Below, piece by piece: positions 8,374 through 16,669 of a stretch of 64,000 nt of DNA. Within the stretch, counting starts at the first letter, position 1; each line of letters starts with the position of its first letter. Below the pieces are notes generated by a model. That model worked only from the letters and a program-made list of their open reading frames with translations, made no database searches and was not told the DNA's origin. The position numbers and the translations under genes were made by a program. Source of the DNA: Gallibacter pasteurianus_A (GTDB lineage: Bacteria; Bacillota; Clostridia; Peptostreptococcales; Anaerovoracaceae). The stretch spans positions 269,170 through 333,169 of the forward strand of contig CAVBJF010000001.1 in assembly GCA_963596005.1 (NCBI GenBank), read 5' to 3'.

Positions 8374-9879
8374 ATGGCACAGTATTTCAATGAACCATCA
8401 AGAACATTCAACGAGTATCTGCTCATTCCGGGATACTCATCAACAGAATGCAGAGTTGATAATGTTTCACTCAAGACACCGATTACAAAATTTAAAAAGG
8501 GTGAAGAACCCGAGTTAACCATGAATATTCCGCTTGTTTCGGCTGTAATGCAGGCAGTATCGGACGATAAGCTCGCCGTAGCACTTGCAAAAGAGGGCGG
8601 AATTTCCTTTATATACGGATCACAGAGCATCGAAAGTCAGGCAGAAATGGTAAAAAGAGCAAAGGATACAAAGGCAGGCTTTGTAACATCGGATGCAAAC
8701 ATCAGGCCTGATCAGACGCTAAGAGATTTGCTTGAGTTAAAGGAAAGAACAGGCCACAGTACGACAGCAGTAACTGAGGACGGCACAGCAGATGGCAAGC
8801 TGGTAGGGCTTGTCACATCAAGGGATTACAGGATTAGCCGTATGGATCTTGACACAAAGGTCAGTGAGTTTATGACGCCGTTTGAAAAGCTGATTTATGC
8901 AAAGGCAGGAGCAAGCCTTAGCGAAGCGAATGATATATTGTGGGATAACAAGTTAAATTCACTACCTGTCATAGACGACAATCAAAGATTGATACACTTT
9001 GTATTTAGAAAGGACTATGATAGTCACAAGGCAAATCCAAACGAGCTTTTAGATGAGCATAAGAGATATGTAATCGGTGCAGGTATAAATACAAGAGACT
9101 ATGAGGAAAGAGTACCGGCACTTATTGAGGCCGGAGCAGATGTATTGTGCATAGATTCTTCTGAAGGATATTCTCAGTGGCAGGCGAAGACCCTTGAGTT
9201 TATCAGAGAGAAATACGGTGATAGCGTAAAGGTTGGAGCAGGTAATGTGGTAGACGGCGAGGGCTTTAAATTTCTCGCTGATGCGGGTGCTGATTTTATT
9301 AAAATAGGTATCGGTGGTGGTTCGATTTGCATTACAAGAGAGCAAAAGGGCATAGGCAGGGGTCAGGCTTCTGCTGTGCAAGATGTTGCAAAGGCGAGAG
9401 ACGAATACTTTAAAAAGAAAGGCGTCTACATTCCGATATGCTCGGACGGAGGCATAGTATATGATTACCACATGACGCTTGCACTTGCGATGGGCGCAGA
9501 CTTTCTCATGCTCGGAAGATATTTTGCGAGATTTGAAGAGGCTCCCGGACAAAAGATAAATCTAAACGGAAGCTATGTAAAGGAATACTGGGGAGAGGGC
9601 TCTGCAAGAGCCAGGAACTGGCAGCGATACGATATGGGCGGAGATGCTAAGCTAAGCTTCGAGGAAGGCGTGGACTCTTATGTTCCTTATGCAGGTATGC
9701 TTTCAGACAATGTGAAGCAGTCGCTTCAAAAGGTAAAGTCGACAATGTGTAACTGCGGAGTTTTGAACATCAGAGAGCTACAGGAAAAGGCAAAGCTGAC
9801 AATAGTTTCGGCGACTTCTATCGTTGAGGGTGGAGCTCACGATGTTATCACAAAGGAAACTTCATCGGGTATCAAATAA
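8374..9879 (+). CDS. guaB: IMP dehydrogenase, Tritrichomonas-like type
   Basis: Oxidises IMP to XMP with NAD+, the committed step to GMP. The 501 residues form a TIM barrel with two CBS domains inserted at about 105-220. Seen: the active-site loop GGGSICITREQKGIGRGQ with the catalytic Cys at residue 319, the CIDSSEG loop with Asp261, CSDGGI, and the flap ARNWQRYD with Arg418-Tyr419. From memory these are the very residue numbers of the Tritrichomonas foetus enzyme, and the N-terminus (FNEYLLIPGYS) is also alike, so the protein belongs to that branch rather than to the shorter Bacillus-type branch. RBS GGAGG precedes the ATG. guaA follows 17 bp downstream. Confidence 0.95.
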   Translation: MAQYFNEPSRTFNEYLLIPGYSSTECRVDNVSLKTPITKFKKGEEPELTMNIPLVSAVMQAVSDDKLAVALAKEGGISFIYGSQSIESQAEMVKRAKDTKAGFVTSDANIRPDQTLRDLLELKERTGHSTTAVTEDGTADGKLVGLVTSRDYRISRMDLDTKVSEFMTPFEKLIYAKAGASLSEANDILWDNKLNSLPVIDDNQRLIHFVFRKDYDSHKANPNELLDEHKRYVIGAGINTRDYEERVPALIEAGADVLCIDSSEGYSQWQAKTLEFIREKYGDSVKVGAGNVVDGEGFKFLADAGADFIKIGIGGGSICITREQKGIGRGQASAVQDVAKARDEYFKKKGVYIPICSDGGIVYDYHMTLALAMGADFLMLGRYFARFEEAPGQKINLNGSYVKEYWGEGSARARNWQRYDMGGDAKLSFEEGVDSYVPYAGMLSDNVKQSLQKVKSTMCNCGVLNIRELQEKAKLTIVSATSIVEGGAHDVITKETSSGIK

Positions 9880-9896
9880 AGCAAAAGAGGAAATAA

Positions 9897-11438
9897 ATGA
9901 AACATGAAAAAATACTTGTTATGGACTTTGGCGGTCAGTATAACCAGCTTATCGCAAGGCGTGTAAGAGAGCTAAACGTTTATGCCGAGATAGTGCCATA
10001 TACATATAGCGTTGAAAAGATAAAAGCAGATATGCCAAAGGGCATCATATTTACAGGTGGACCAAACAGCGTATATGGAGAAAGCGCATTGAGCTATGAT
10101 AAGGAGCTCTTTGAACTGGGCATTCCTATACTTGGCATATGCTACGGTGCACAGCTGATAGCTCACACACTTGGTGGGGAAGTAAAGACAGCACCTGTAA
10201 GCGAATATGGCAAGACGCTTGTTACAACAGAGGACGATTCCGTGCTTCTTGGCGATGTGTCGAGCGAGACGATTATGTGGATGAGCCATACGGATTACAT
10301 AGAGAGTGTACCTGAAGGCTTTAAGGTGTCGGCATATACGCCGGTTTGCCCTGTTGCCGCCATGGAATGTACTGAAAAAGGCTTTTACGCTACGCAATTC
10401 CATCCGGAGGTTATGCATTCCGTAGAGGGAATGAAGGTTATGACAAACTTTGTAAAAAAAGTTTGTAAGTGCAGCGGTGACTGGCATATGGACTCGTTTG
10501 TTGACGAGACTATTAAAGACATCAAGGAAAAGGTCGGCGATGGCAAGGTGTTATGTGCACTTTCGGGAGGTGTTGATTCGTCGGTGGCAGCAGTTATGAT
10601 GAGTAAAGCTGTCGGCAAGCAACTCACATGTGTATTTGTCGATCATGGGCTTCTAAGAAAGGATGAGGGCGATCAGGTTGAAGCGATATTCGGAGAGCAA
10701 GGAGATTATGACCTCAATTTCATCAGAGTAAATGCACAGGACAGATTTTATGAGGCACTTGCAGGCGTTACAGGACCTGAAAAAAAGCGAAAGATAATAG
10801 GCGAGCTGTTTATAAGGGTATTTGAGGAAGAGGCAAAAAAGATAGGAGCTGTTGATTTCCTCGTACAGGGCACCATATATCCTGACATAGTCGAGAGCGG
10901 ACTTGGCACAAGTGCGACTATAAAAAGTCACCATAATGTGGGAGGTCTGCCTGAGCATGTGGACTTTAAGGACATCATAGAGCCACTTAGAGAACTGTTT
11001 AAGGATGAAGTAAGGCAGGCGGGGCTAAAACTCGGATTGCCTGAGTATCTTGTGTATAGACAGCCATTCCCAGGCCCAGGGCTTGCAGTCAGAATCATAG
11101 GAGAGGTTACAGCAGACAAGGTGAAAATCGTGCAGGATGCCGATGCGATTTACAGAGAAGAGATAGAAAAGGCAGGCATAGCAAGAGATATCGGGCAGTA
11201 TTTTGCGGCGCTTACTAATATGAGATCTGTTGGAGTTATGGGAGATTTTAGGACATATGACTATGCTATCGCACTCAGAGCAGTTATGACATCGGACTTT
11301 ATGACGGCAGAGGCGGCAAAGCTTCCATGGGAGGTGCTTGAGAAGACCACAACTCGCATCGTAAATGAGGTTGAGAACGTAAACCGCGTGCTGTATGATT
11401 GCACAGGCAAGCCACCTGGCACGATCGAGTTTGAATAA
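9897..11438 (+). CDS. guaA: GMP synthase (glutamine-hydrolysing)
   Basis: Converts XMP to GMP using glutamine and ATP. The single 513-residue chain has the class I amidotransferase domain first (Cys in GICYGAQ, His-Pro-Glu in FHPEVMHS), then the ATP pyrophosphatase domain with the P-loop LSGGVDSSV, and the C-terminal dimerisation domain with RQPFPGPGLAVR and the end motif KPPGTIEFE. RBS AGAGGAAA precedes the ATG. Together with guaB it forms a two-gene GMP operon ended by a terminator. Confidence 0.97.
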   Translation: MKHEKILVMDFGGQYNQLIARRVRELNVYAEIVPYTYSVEKIKADMPKGIIFTGGPNSVYGESALSYDKELFELGIPILGICYGAQLIAHTLGGEVKTAPVSEYGKTLVTTEDDSVLLGDVSSETIMWMSHTDYIESVPEGFKVSAYTPVCPVAAMECTEKGFYATQFHPEVMHSVEGMKVMTNFVKKVCKCSGDWHMDSFVDETIKDIKEKVGDGKVLCALSGGVDSSVAAVMMSKAVGKQLTCVFVDHGLLRKDEGDQVEAIFGEQGDYDLNFIRVNAQDRFYEALAGVTGPEKKRKIIGELFIRVFEEEAKKIGAVDFLVQGTIYPDIVESGLGTSATIKSHHNVGGLPEHVDFKDIIEPLRELFKDEVRQAGLKLGLPEYLVYRQPFPGPGLAVRIIGEVTADKVKIVQDADAIYREEIEKAGIARDIGQYFAALTNMRSVGVMGDFRTYDYAIALRAVMTSDFMTAEAAKLPWEVLEKTTTRIVNEVENVNRVLYDCTGKPPGTIEFE

Positions 11439-11450
11439 TATAAAAACCGC

Positions 11451-11485
11451 GGGAAGCTTTGATTTACATGGCTTCCCATTTTCAT
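11451..11485 (+). terminator. Intrinsic terminator after guaA
   Basis: GGGAAGC (11451-11457) pairs with GCTTCCC (11471-11477) and is followed by ATTTTCATTT. It separates guaBA from the hydrogenase operon. Confidence 0.75.
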
Positions 11486-11550
11486 TTCCGCAAATAAATA
11501 ATAAATAACACATGGCAAGCATTTTCTTTACAAAACAATCTATATTTCCG

Positions 11551-11580
11551 TTGACAGCTAAATGCAAGTGATTGTATGAT
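11551..11580 (+). promoter_or_regulatory. Promoter of the hydrogenase operon
   Basis: TTGACA (11551-11556, perfect -35) and TATGAT (11575-11580) with an 18-bp spacer, 59 bp before hydC. No convincing Rex box (GTTAA-N4-TTAAC type) was found across it. Confidence 0.7.
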
Positions 11581-11639
11581 GTTTATAATTTCAGAGGACG
11601 GATTTTTTGGGGTTATCCCGAACATGAAAGGAGATACAC

Positions 11640-12146
11640 ATGAGCAACAATTGCACGATGTGTGCTACTGCGAAAGAAAATGCTGCAAGATTAGATGAAA
11701 TTATTGCAGAGTATAAAGACACGCAGGGCGCACTTATTCCTGTACTTCATGAAGCGCAAAAAATATATGGATATTTGCCATTGGAAGTACAGCGAGACAT
11801 CGCCGAAAAGCTTGATATTCCTCTTGCGGAGGTATATGGCGTAGTGAGCTTTTACACACAATTTACCACAAATCCTAAAGGCAAGTATCAGATAAACGTG
11901 TGTATGGGTACCGCATGTTATGTTAAGGGAGCAAGTGACATCCTTGACAAATTTAAGACAAGACTTTCGATCGACGTCGGAGAATGCACAGAAGACGGCA
12001 AATATTCTCTTGATGCGTGTCGCTGCATAGGTGCGTGCGGATTAGCACCTGTTGTGACGATCAATGACGAAGTTTTTGGCAAACTGGTTCCTGATGATGT
12101 CGATGGAATAATCGACAGGTTCGACAAACTTCAGGAGGTGGAATAA
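11640..12146 (+). CDS. hydC: Hydrogenase subunit HydC, NuoE-like [2Fe-2S] protein
   Basis: Small electron-transfer subunit of the trimeric NAD(P)-linked [FeFe] hydrogenase, homologous to complex I subunit NuoE. The 168 residues contain an N-terminal helical part (IPVLHEAQKIYGYLP, VYGVVSFYTQF) and a thioredoxin-like domain with the four [2Fe-2S] ligands seen as CMGTAC and then CRCIGACG. RBS AAAGGAGA lies upstream of the ATG. Its TAA overlaps the hydB ATG by one base, pointing to translational coupling. The set of three subunits, not homology alone, points to an electron-bifurcating enzyme. Confidence 0.88.
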   Translation: MSNNCTMCATAKENAARLDEIIAEYKDTQGALIPVLHEAQKIYGYLPLEVQRDIAEKLDIPLAEVYGVVSFYTQFTTNPKGKYQINVCMGTACYVKGASDILDKFKTRLSIDVGECTEDGKYSLDACRCIGACGLAPVVTINDEVFGKLVPDDVDGIIDRFDKLQEVE

Positions 12147-14032
12147 TGATAAAAAGTATTGCGGATATCAATAAGATAAGGGAAAATAAGCAAGCCGACC
12201 TTATGATACGAGTAAACCCGGATGCGAAGCCTACAAAAGAAGGCGGAAAGATGCATATCATGGTTTGCGGAGGTACCGGATGTACGTCTTCAAATTCCAT
12301 GAAGATCATAGAGGGGCTTGAAAAGCTGATTAAAATCGATAAACTCGAAGAAGACATTAAGGTTATCAAGACAGGATGTTTCGGACTTTGTGCGGAAGGG
12401 CCTATAATGATGTTTTATCCTGAGCACATCATGTATACATTGGTGCAGCCTGAGGATGTAAACGAAATTTTCGAAAGCCATATTAAAAATGGCATTCCTG
12501 TGCGAAGACTTTTGGCAGGAGATAAGGAAGCCGAAAAGATCGAAAATGCTCTCGAGAATGTCGATTTTTTTTCGAGACAAAAAAGAGTTGCGCTTCGAAA
12601 CTGCGGTGCGATAGACCCGGAAAATATAGACGAATACATAGCGCGCGACGGATACTTAGCACTTGAAAAGGTTCTCACTGAGATGGAGCCTGAGGATGTC
12701 ATAGATACGATAAAAGAGTCTCAGCTCAGAGGCCGCGGAGGTGGCGGCTTCCCGACAGGTGTTAAATGGGATTTCGCTGCAGCTCAGCAGGTCGCCCAAA
12801 AATATGTTTGCTGTAATGCCGATGAGGGCGATCCGGGTGCATTTATGGACAGATCGGTTCTCGAGGGAGACCCTCATTCGGTAATCGAAGCGATGGCTAT
12901 CGCAGGATATGCTATCGGAGCTAACCAAGGCTATATCTATGTCAGAGCAGAATATCCAATCGCCGTAGAAAGGCTCACAATCGCAATAAAGCAGGCAAGG
13001 GAATACGGACTGCTCGGCAAGGATATATTCGGTACGGGTTTCGACTTTGAGCTTGATATCAGACTCGGCGCCGGGGCTTTTGTATGCGGTGAAGAGACTG
13101 CCCTGATGACTTCCGTTGAAGGCCGTCGCGGTGAGCCAAGGCCAAGGCCGCCTTTCCCTGCTGTTAAGGGGTTGTTTGGACAGCCAACTATACTAAACAA
13201 TGTTGAAACATATGCAAATATCCCTGTGATAATGCTAAAAGGCGGGGAATGGTTTGCAAGCATAGGCACCGAAAAATCAAAGGGAACTAAGGTATTTGCC
13301 GTAGGCGGTAAAATAAATAATACAGGTCTTGTGGAAATCCCTATGGGGACTACTCTTCGTGAGATTATCTTTGATATAGGCGGAGGTATACCAAACGGCA
13401 AGGAATTTAAAGCGGCACAGACAGGCGGACCGTCAGGTGGCTGCATTCCTGCATCTGAGCTCGATACACCGCTCGATTATGATTCGCTTATCGCATTAGG
13501 CTCGATGATGGGCTCGGGAGGGCTGATTGTAATGGATGAGGATACCTGTATGGTCGATCTTGCTAAGTTCTTCTTGGAATTTACAGTCGACGAATCATGC
13601 GGTAAATGTCCTCCGTGCAGGATCGGTATTAAGAGAATGCTTGAGATAGTCACAAGGATAACGGAGGGAAAAGGACAGGTTGAGGACCTCGACAAGTTAG
13701 AGATTCTTGCCAGAAACATCAAGGCATCTGCACTTTGCGGACTCGGTCAGACAGCGCCAAACCCTGTGCTTTCCACTATGCGTTACTTCAAGGATGAATA
13801 CATGGCACATGTTGTCGATAAGAAGTGCCCTGCAGGCGTATGTAAGTCTATGATTAGATACATCATATTCGAGAGCACATGTAAACGCTGCAGTATTTGT
13901 AAGAAAAACTGCCCTGTTGGTGCTATTTCGGGTGATAAAGACACTCCATTCGTTATTGATCAGGATAAATGCGTCAAGTGCGGTATCTGTATGGAAAGAT
14001 GTCCGTTCAAGTCCATTCTCAAGAACGCATAG
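12146..14032 (+). CDS. hydB: Hydrogenase subunit HydB, NuoF-like flavoprotein
   Basis: FMN- and NAD(P)H-binding subunit (628 residues). Domains in order: an N-terminal thioredoxin-like [2Fe-2S] domain (VCGGTGCTSSNS and KTGCFGLCAEGP, about 35-95), the NuoF core with the FMN/NAD glycine-rich segment GRGGGGFPTGVKW and ADEGDPGAFMDRS, the SLBB region, the [4Fe-4S] site SCGKCPPCRIG, and a C-terminal two-cluster ferredoxin domain (CKRCSICKKNCPVG and CVKCGICMERCP). The extra N- and C-terminal cluster domains are typical of HydB/HndC of bifurcating hydrogenases and not of complex I. It is expected to split electrons between NADH and ferredoxin for the HydA subunit. Confidence 0.9.
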   Translation: MIKSIADINKIRENKQADLMIRVNPDAKPTKEGGKMHIMVCGGTGCTSSNSMKIIEGLEKLIKIDKLEEDIKVIKTGCFGLCAEGPIMMFYPEHIMYTLVQPEDVNEIFESHIKNGIPVRRLLAGDKEAEKIENALENVDFFSRQKRVALRNCGAIDPENIDEYIARDGYLALEKVLTEMEPEDVIDTIKESQLRGRGGGGFPTGVKWDFAAAQQVAQKYVCCNADEGDPGAFMDRSVLEGDPHSVIEAMAIAGYAIGANQGYIYVRAEYPIAVERLTIAIKQAREYGLLGKDIFGTGFDFELDIRLGAGAFVCGEETALMTSVEGRRGEPRPRPPFPAVKGLFGQPTILNNVETYANIPVIMLKGGEWFASIGTEKSKGTKVFAVGGKINNTGLVEIPMGTTLREIIFDIGGGIPNGKEFKAAQTGGPSGGCIPASELDTPLDYDSLIALGSMMGSGGLIVMDEDTCMVDLAKFFLEFTVDESCGKCPPCRIGIKRMLEIVTRITEGKGQVEDLDKLEILARNIKASALCGLGQTAPNPVLSTMRYFKDEYMAHVVDKKCPAGVCKSMIRYIIFESTCKRCSICKKNCPVGAISGDKDTPFVIDQDKCVKCGICMERCPFKSILKNA

Positions 14033-14054
14033 TGCGAAGGAGGTCGTGTAAAAG

Positions 14055-15797
14055 ATGAATAAAGTAAATATAACAATAGACGGCATTAACCTATACGTGC
14101 CGGAGAATTATACGATACTTGAGGCGGCAAAGGAGGTAAACATCAACATACCTACGCTCTGCTATCTCAAGGAAATAAATGAAATAGGCTGCTGCAGGAT
14201 GTGCGTGGTTGAGGTAAAAGGCGCTCGCGCATTGCAGGCGGCGTGTGTACAGCCTGTTGCGGAAGGGATGGAAGTGTATACTCATACACCTAAGGTAATG
14301 GAAGCAAGAAAGGTCAATCTCGAGCTTATACTTTCCAACCACAATGCGAGATGTCAAACCTGCTCGCGAAGCTGGATGAACTGCGAGCTTCAGGCTCTGG
14401 CAAGCAAGCTGTCGGTTAGGGAAGTACGCTTTGAGGGGGAAAGCAAAAAACTGCCTTTAGATATAGGTGCATCTATAGTAAGAGATCCTAACAAGTGTAT
14501 ACTTTGTAGGCGCTGTGTCAGCGTATGTAAAAATATACAGAAGGTCGGCGTTATCGATGTAGTAAACAGAGGCTTTAATACTCAAGTAGCTTCACCATTT
14601 AATATGTCGCTCAGTGATACACCTTGCACAAACTGCGGTCAGTGTATCAATGTTTGCCCGGTAGCCGCACTTCGTGAAAAGGACGATATGGACAGAGTGT
14701 GGGAGGCTATTCACGATCCTACAAAGCATGTCATTGCACAGACGGCTCCTGCTGTTAGAGTTGCGCTTGGCGAAGACTTTGATATGCCGATAGGGACACC
14801 TGTCACAGGCAAGATGGTGACTGCACTTAGGATGTTGGGATTTGACAAGGTGTTTGATACGGATACAGGTGCCGATTTGACAATCATGGAAGAGGGTGCC
14901 GAGCTGATTGACAGGATAAGAGGTGGCGGAAAGCTTCCTTTGATAACATCGTGTTCCCCAGGATGGATAAAATTCTGTGAACACAACTATCCTGATATGC
15001 TCGACAATTTGTCGACATGCAAATCACCGCATCAGATGTTTGGTGCTATCCTGAAGACATATTACGCCGATAAAAACGGTATCGATCCTAAGGATATTGT
15101 AGTTGTATCGGTAATGCCTTGTACTGCCAAGAAGTTTGAAGCGGCAAGACCTGAGATGTCGGTAAACGGACTGTCTGATGTTGATATCGTTATAACAACA
15201 AGAGAGCTTGCTACAATGATATATGACTCAGGTATAGATTTCCCTGACCTTGGAGACAGCGACTTCGACGCACCATTTGGCAATGCATCAGGAGCAGGCG
15301 TAATATTTGGTGTCACAGGTGGCGTTATGGAAGCCGCCCTCAGAACCGTAGCAGACTTACTGACAGGAAGCTCTGCGGACAACTTTGAGTATGAGGACAT
15401 CAGAGGGCTTGAGGGAGTCAAGGTCGCTTCAATAAAGATAAATGACCTCACACTTCGTGCTGCAGTGGCTCACGGGCTTGGTAATGCCAGGAAGCTGATG
15501 GACGCTATAAGAGACGGAGAGGAATTCCATTTCGTAGAGGTAATGGCGTGTCCTGGCGGTTGTATCAATGGTGGCGGTCAGCCTCTCCAGCTTGCGGATG
15601 TTCGCAACTGGGTCAACATCAAGGAAGAACGTGCAAAAGGGCTGTACAAGGAAGACAGGGGCACATACATTAGAAAATCTCATAACAATCCGTCAGTTAA
15701 GAGACTTTACAAGGATTTCCTCGGCATGGCGAATGGCAGTAAGGCTCATGAGCTGCTACATACGCACTATGAGGCAAGGGGAAACTACAGGGATTGA
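14055..15797 (+). CDS. hydA: [FeFe] hydrogenase catalytic subunit HydA
   Basis: Catalytic subunit (580 residues) that forms or oxidises H2 at the H-cluster. In order: NuoG-like [2Fe-2S] domain (about 1-80), His-Cys cluster motif H-x3-C-x2-C-x5-C (about 96-110), two [4Fe-4S] clusters (CILCRRCVSVCK and CTNCGQCINVCP) and the H-cluster domain. Its three signatures read TSCSPGW (298-304), MPCTAKKFE (354-362) and EVMACPGGCINGGGQP (near 525). The first signature has Ser where many enzymes have a second Cys; see findings. The chain ends soon after KAHELLHTHY, so it lacks the extra C-terminal NuoG part of longer HydA proteins. RBS GAAGGAGG. Maturases hydE, hydF and hydG are not in the window. Confidence 0.93.
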   Translation: MNKVNITIDGINLYVPENYTILEAAKEVNINIPTLCYLKEINEIGCCRMCVVEVKGARALQAACVQPVAEGMEVYTHTPKVMEARKVNLELILSNHNARCQTCSRSWMNCELQALASKLSVREVRFEGESKKLPLDIGASIVRDPNKCILCRRCVSVCKNIQKVGVIDVVNRGFNTQVASPFNMSLSDTPCTNCGQCINVCPVAALREKDDMDRVWEAIHDPTKHVIAQTAPAVRVALGEDFDMPIGTPVTGKMVTALRMLGFDKVFDTDTGADLTIMEEGAELIDRIRGGGKLPLITSCSPGWIKFCEHNYPDMLDNLSTCKSPHQMFGAILKTYYADKNGIDPKDIVVVSVMPCTAKKFEAARPEMSVNGLSDVDIVITTRELATMIYDSGIDFPDLGDSDFDAPFGNASGAGVIFGVTGGVMEAALRTVADLLTGSSADNFEYEDIRGLEGVKVASIKINDLTLRAAVAHGLGNARKLMDAIRDGEEFHFVEVMACPGGCINGGGQPLQLADVRNWVNIKEERAKGLYKEDRGTYIRKSHNNPSVKRLYKDFLGMANGSKAHELLHTHYEARGNYRD

Positions 15798-15853
15798 TAG
15801 ATGTGGTTATAGAACAAAATGTAAACTATAAGCCCATAAGCCCGATATTTAAG

Positions 15854-15884
15854 AAAAAAAGAGCTCGGTTTAATAACCGAGCTC
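15854..15884 (-). terminator. Terminator of the LUD-domain gene
   Basis: GAGCTCGGTT (15861-15870) and AACCGAGCTC (15875-15884) form a 10-bp perfect stem. On the minus strand it is followed by seven T, so it serves the LUD gene, whose TAA lies at the loop. On the plus strand the following T run is short, so it may stop hydA transcripts only partly. Confidence 0.8.
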
Positions 15885-16463
15885 TTCATTAACTAACACA
15901 ACCTCTATATCGCAATTGCCGGAGCTCTGCGGGCCCCAGAGCACAACAAGGCTTTTGCAAATGCGCTGTGGGCTGTTACAGTCGTAACATTTATCAGCCT
16001 TGATGGCGCACGGCGTATTCATATTTAAGCGCTGTGCGTTTTTTGGCGCGGCGATATTTCTTGCACGCCACAAAGCCTTTTCAAAATCCGGTTCAATTTT
16101 GTTTTTGCCGATTACAAAATATACTTTTTTGTGTCCGTATATGGTGGATGCAACACGATTGCCGTTGCCGTCGATGTTGATGATTTCACCCGCTTCTGAT
16201 ATCGCATTTGCAGACGAAATGTATACATCGGTGGCCATAGCTTTTTCAAGACCGCCTTCTTTCCAGTGCCAGCAAACATCGTTGTGAGTGGCAAGGGCAT
16301 CATAAAGACCTATCTCTTGTAACGTTATAGAGCCACCAAATGCAACAGTCGTTTTGTCTATCTGTTCGTTTAGATAGGAAACGGCTTCAGTGGCTTTATC
16401 AAATTGCGAGACCAAAAATCCACGCGATTTTAGATTTCCTACTAATGTATCAAAATTTGCCAT
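15870..16463 (-). CDS. LUD-domain protein (lactate-utilisation type)
   Basis: A 197-residue protein of the LUD (DUF162) family. Relatives include the LutC/LutB-associated domain of lactate utilisation, but many stand-alone members have no known role. Seen: VAFGGSITLQEIGLYDAL, typical of the family, SSANAISEAGEIINIDGNGNR and YFVIGKNKI, with a Cys-rich C-terminal part (KCYDCNSPQRIC). The ATG at 16463 is preferred to a GTG at 16472, because AAGGGG sits 10 nt before the ATG and directly abuts the GTG. No lutA or lutB lies nearby, so a lactate role is not supported by context. Confidence 0.8.
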   Translation of the reverse strand: MANFDTLVGNLKSRGFLVSQFDKATEAVSYLNEQIDKTTVAFGGSITLQEIGLYDALATHNDVCWHWKEGGLEKAMATDVYISSANAISEAGEIINIDGNGNRVASTIYGHKKVYFVIGKNKIEPDFEKALWRARNIAAPKNAQRLNMNTPCAIKADKCYDCNSPQRICKSLVVLWGPQSSGNCDIEVVLVNEELGY

Positions 16464-16498
16464 TTGAATCACACCCCTTTTTAAAGTCTTTCGAAAAT

Positions 16499-16542
16499 AG
16501 TATATTCCAGATTGCTGTAAAACTCAATTGCAGTTTTTACAG
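16499..16542 (-). promoter_or_regulatory. Promoter of the LUD gene with overlapping inverted repeat
   Basis: On the minus strand TTGAGT (16522-16527) and TATACT (16499-16504) are 17 bp apart, 36 bp before the LUD start. An inverted repeat CTGTAAAACT (16515-16524) / AGTTTTTACAG (16532-16542) covers the -35 box and could be an operator. The remaining sequence up to asnS (16543-16669) shows no T-box leader. Confidence 0.55.
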
Positions 16543-16669
16543 AAACAAGGAATCAAAATCTTTGCTTTCTCGCCTGCGGAATTTGAATGAGATAAATATA
16601 ACACTTTAAAAATAAGCAGTTTTTTGATATATTATATGATATAGATAAAAGGACGAAAGGATTTCAAAA

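Noticed and set aside
12937..13446. Minus-strand open frame inside hydB
   Set aside because: No ribosome binding site, no recognisable motif, fully covered by the NuoF-like core.
16543..16669. T-box riboswitch before asnS
   Set aside because: The leader is too short and lacks the conserved T-box sequence and a following terminator.
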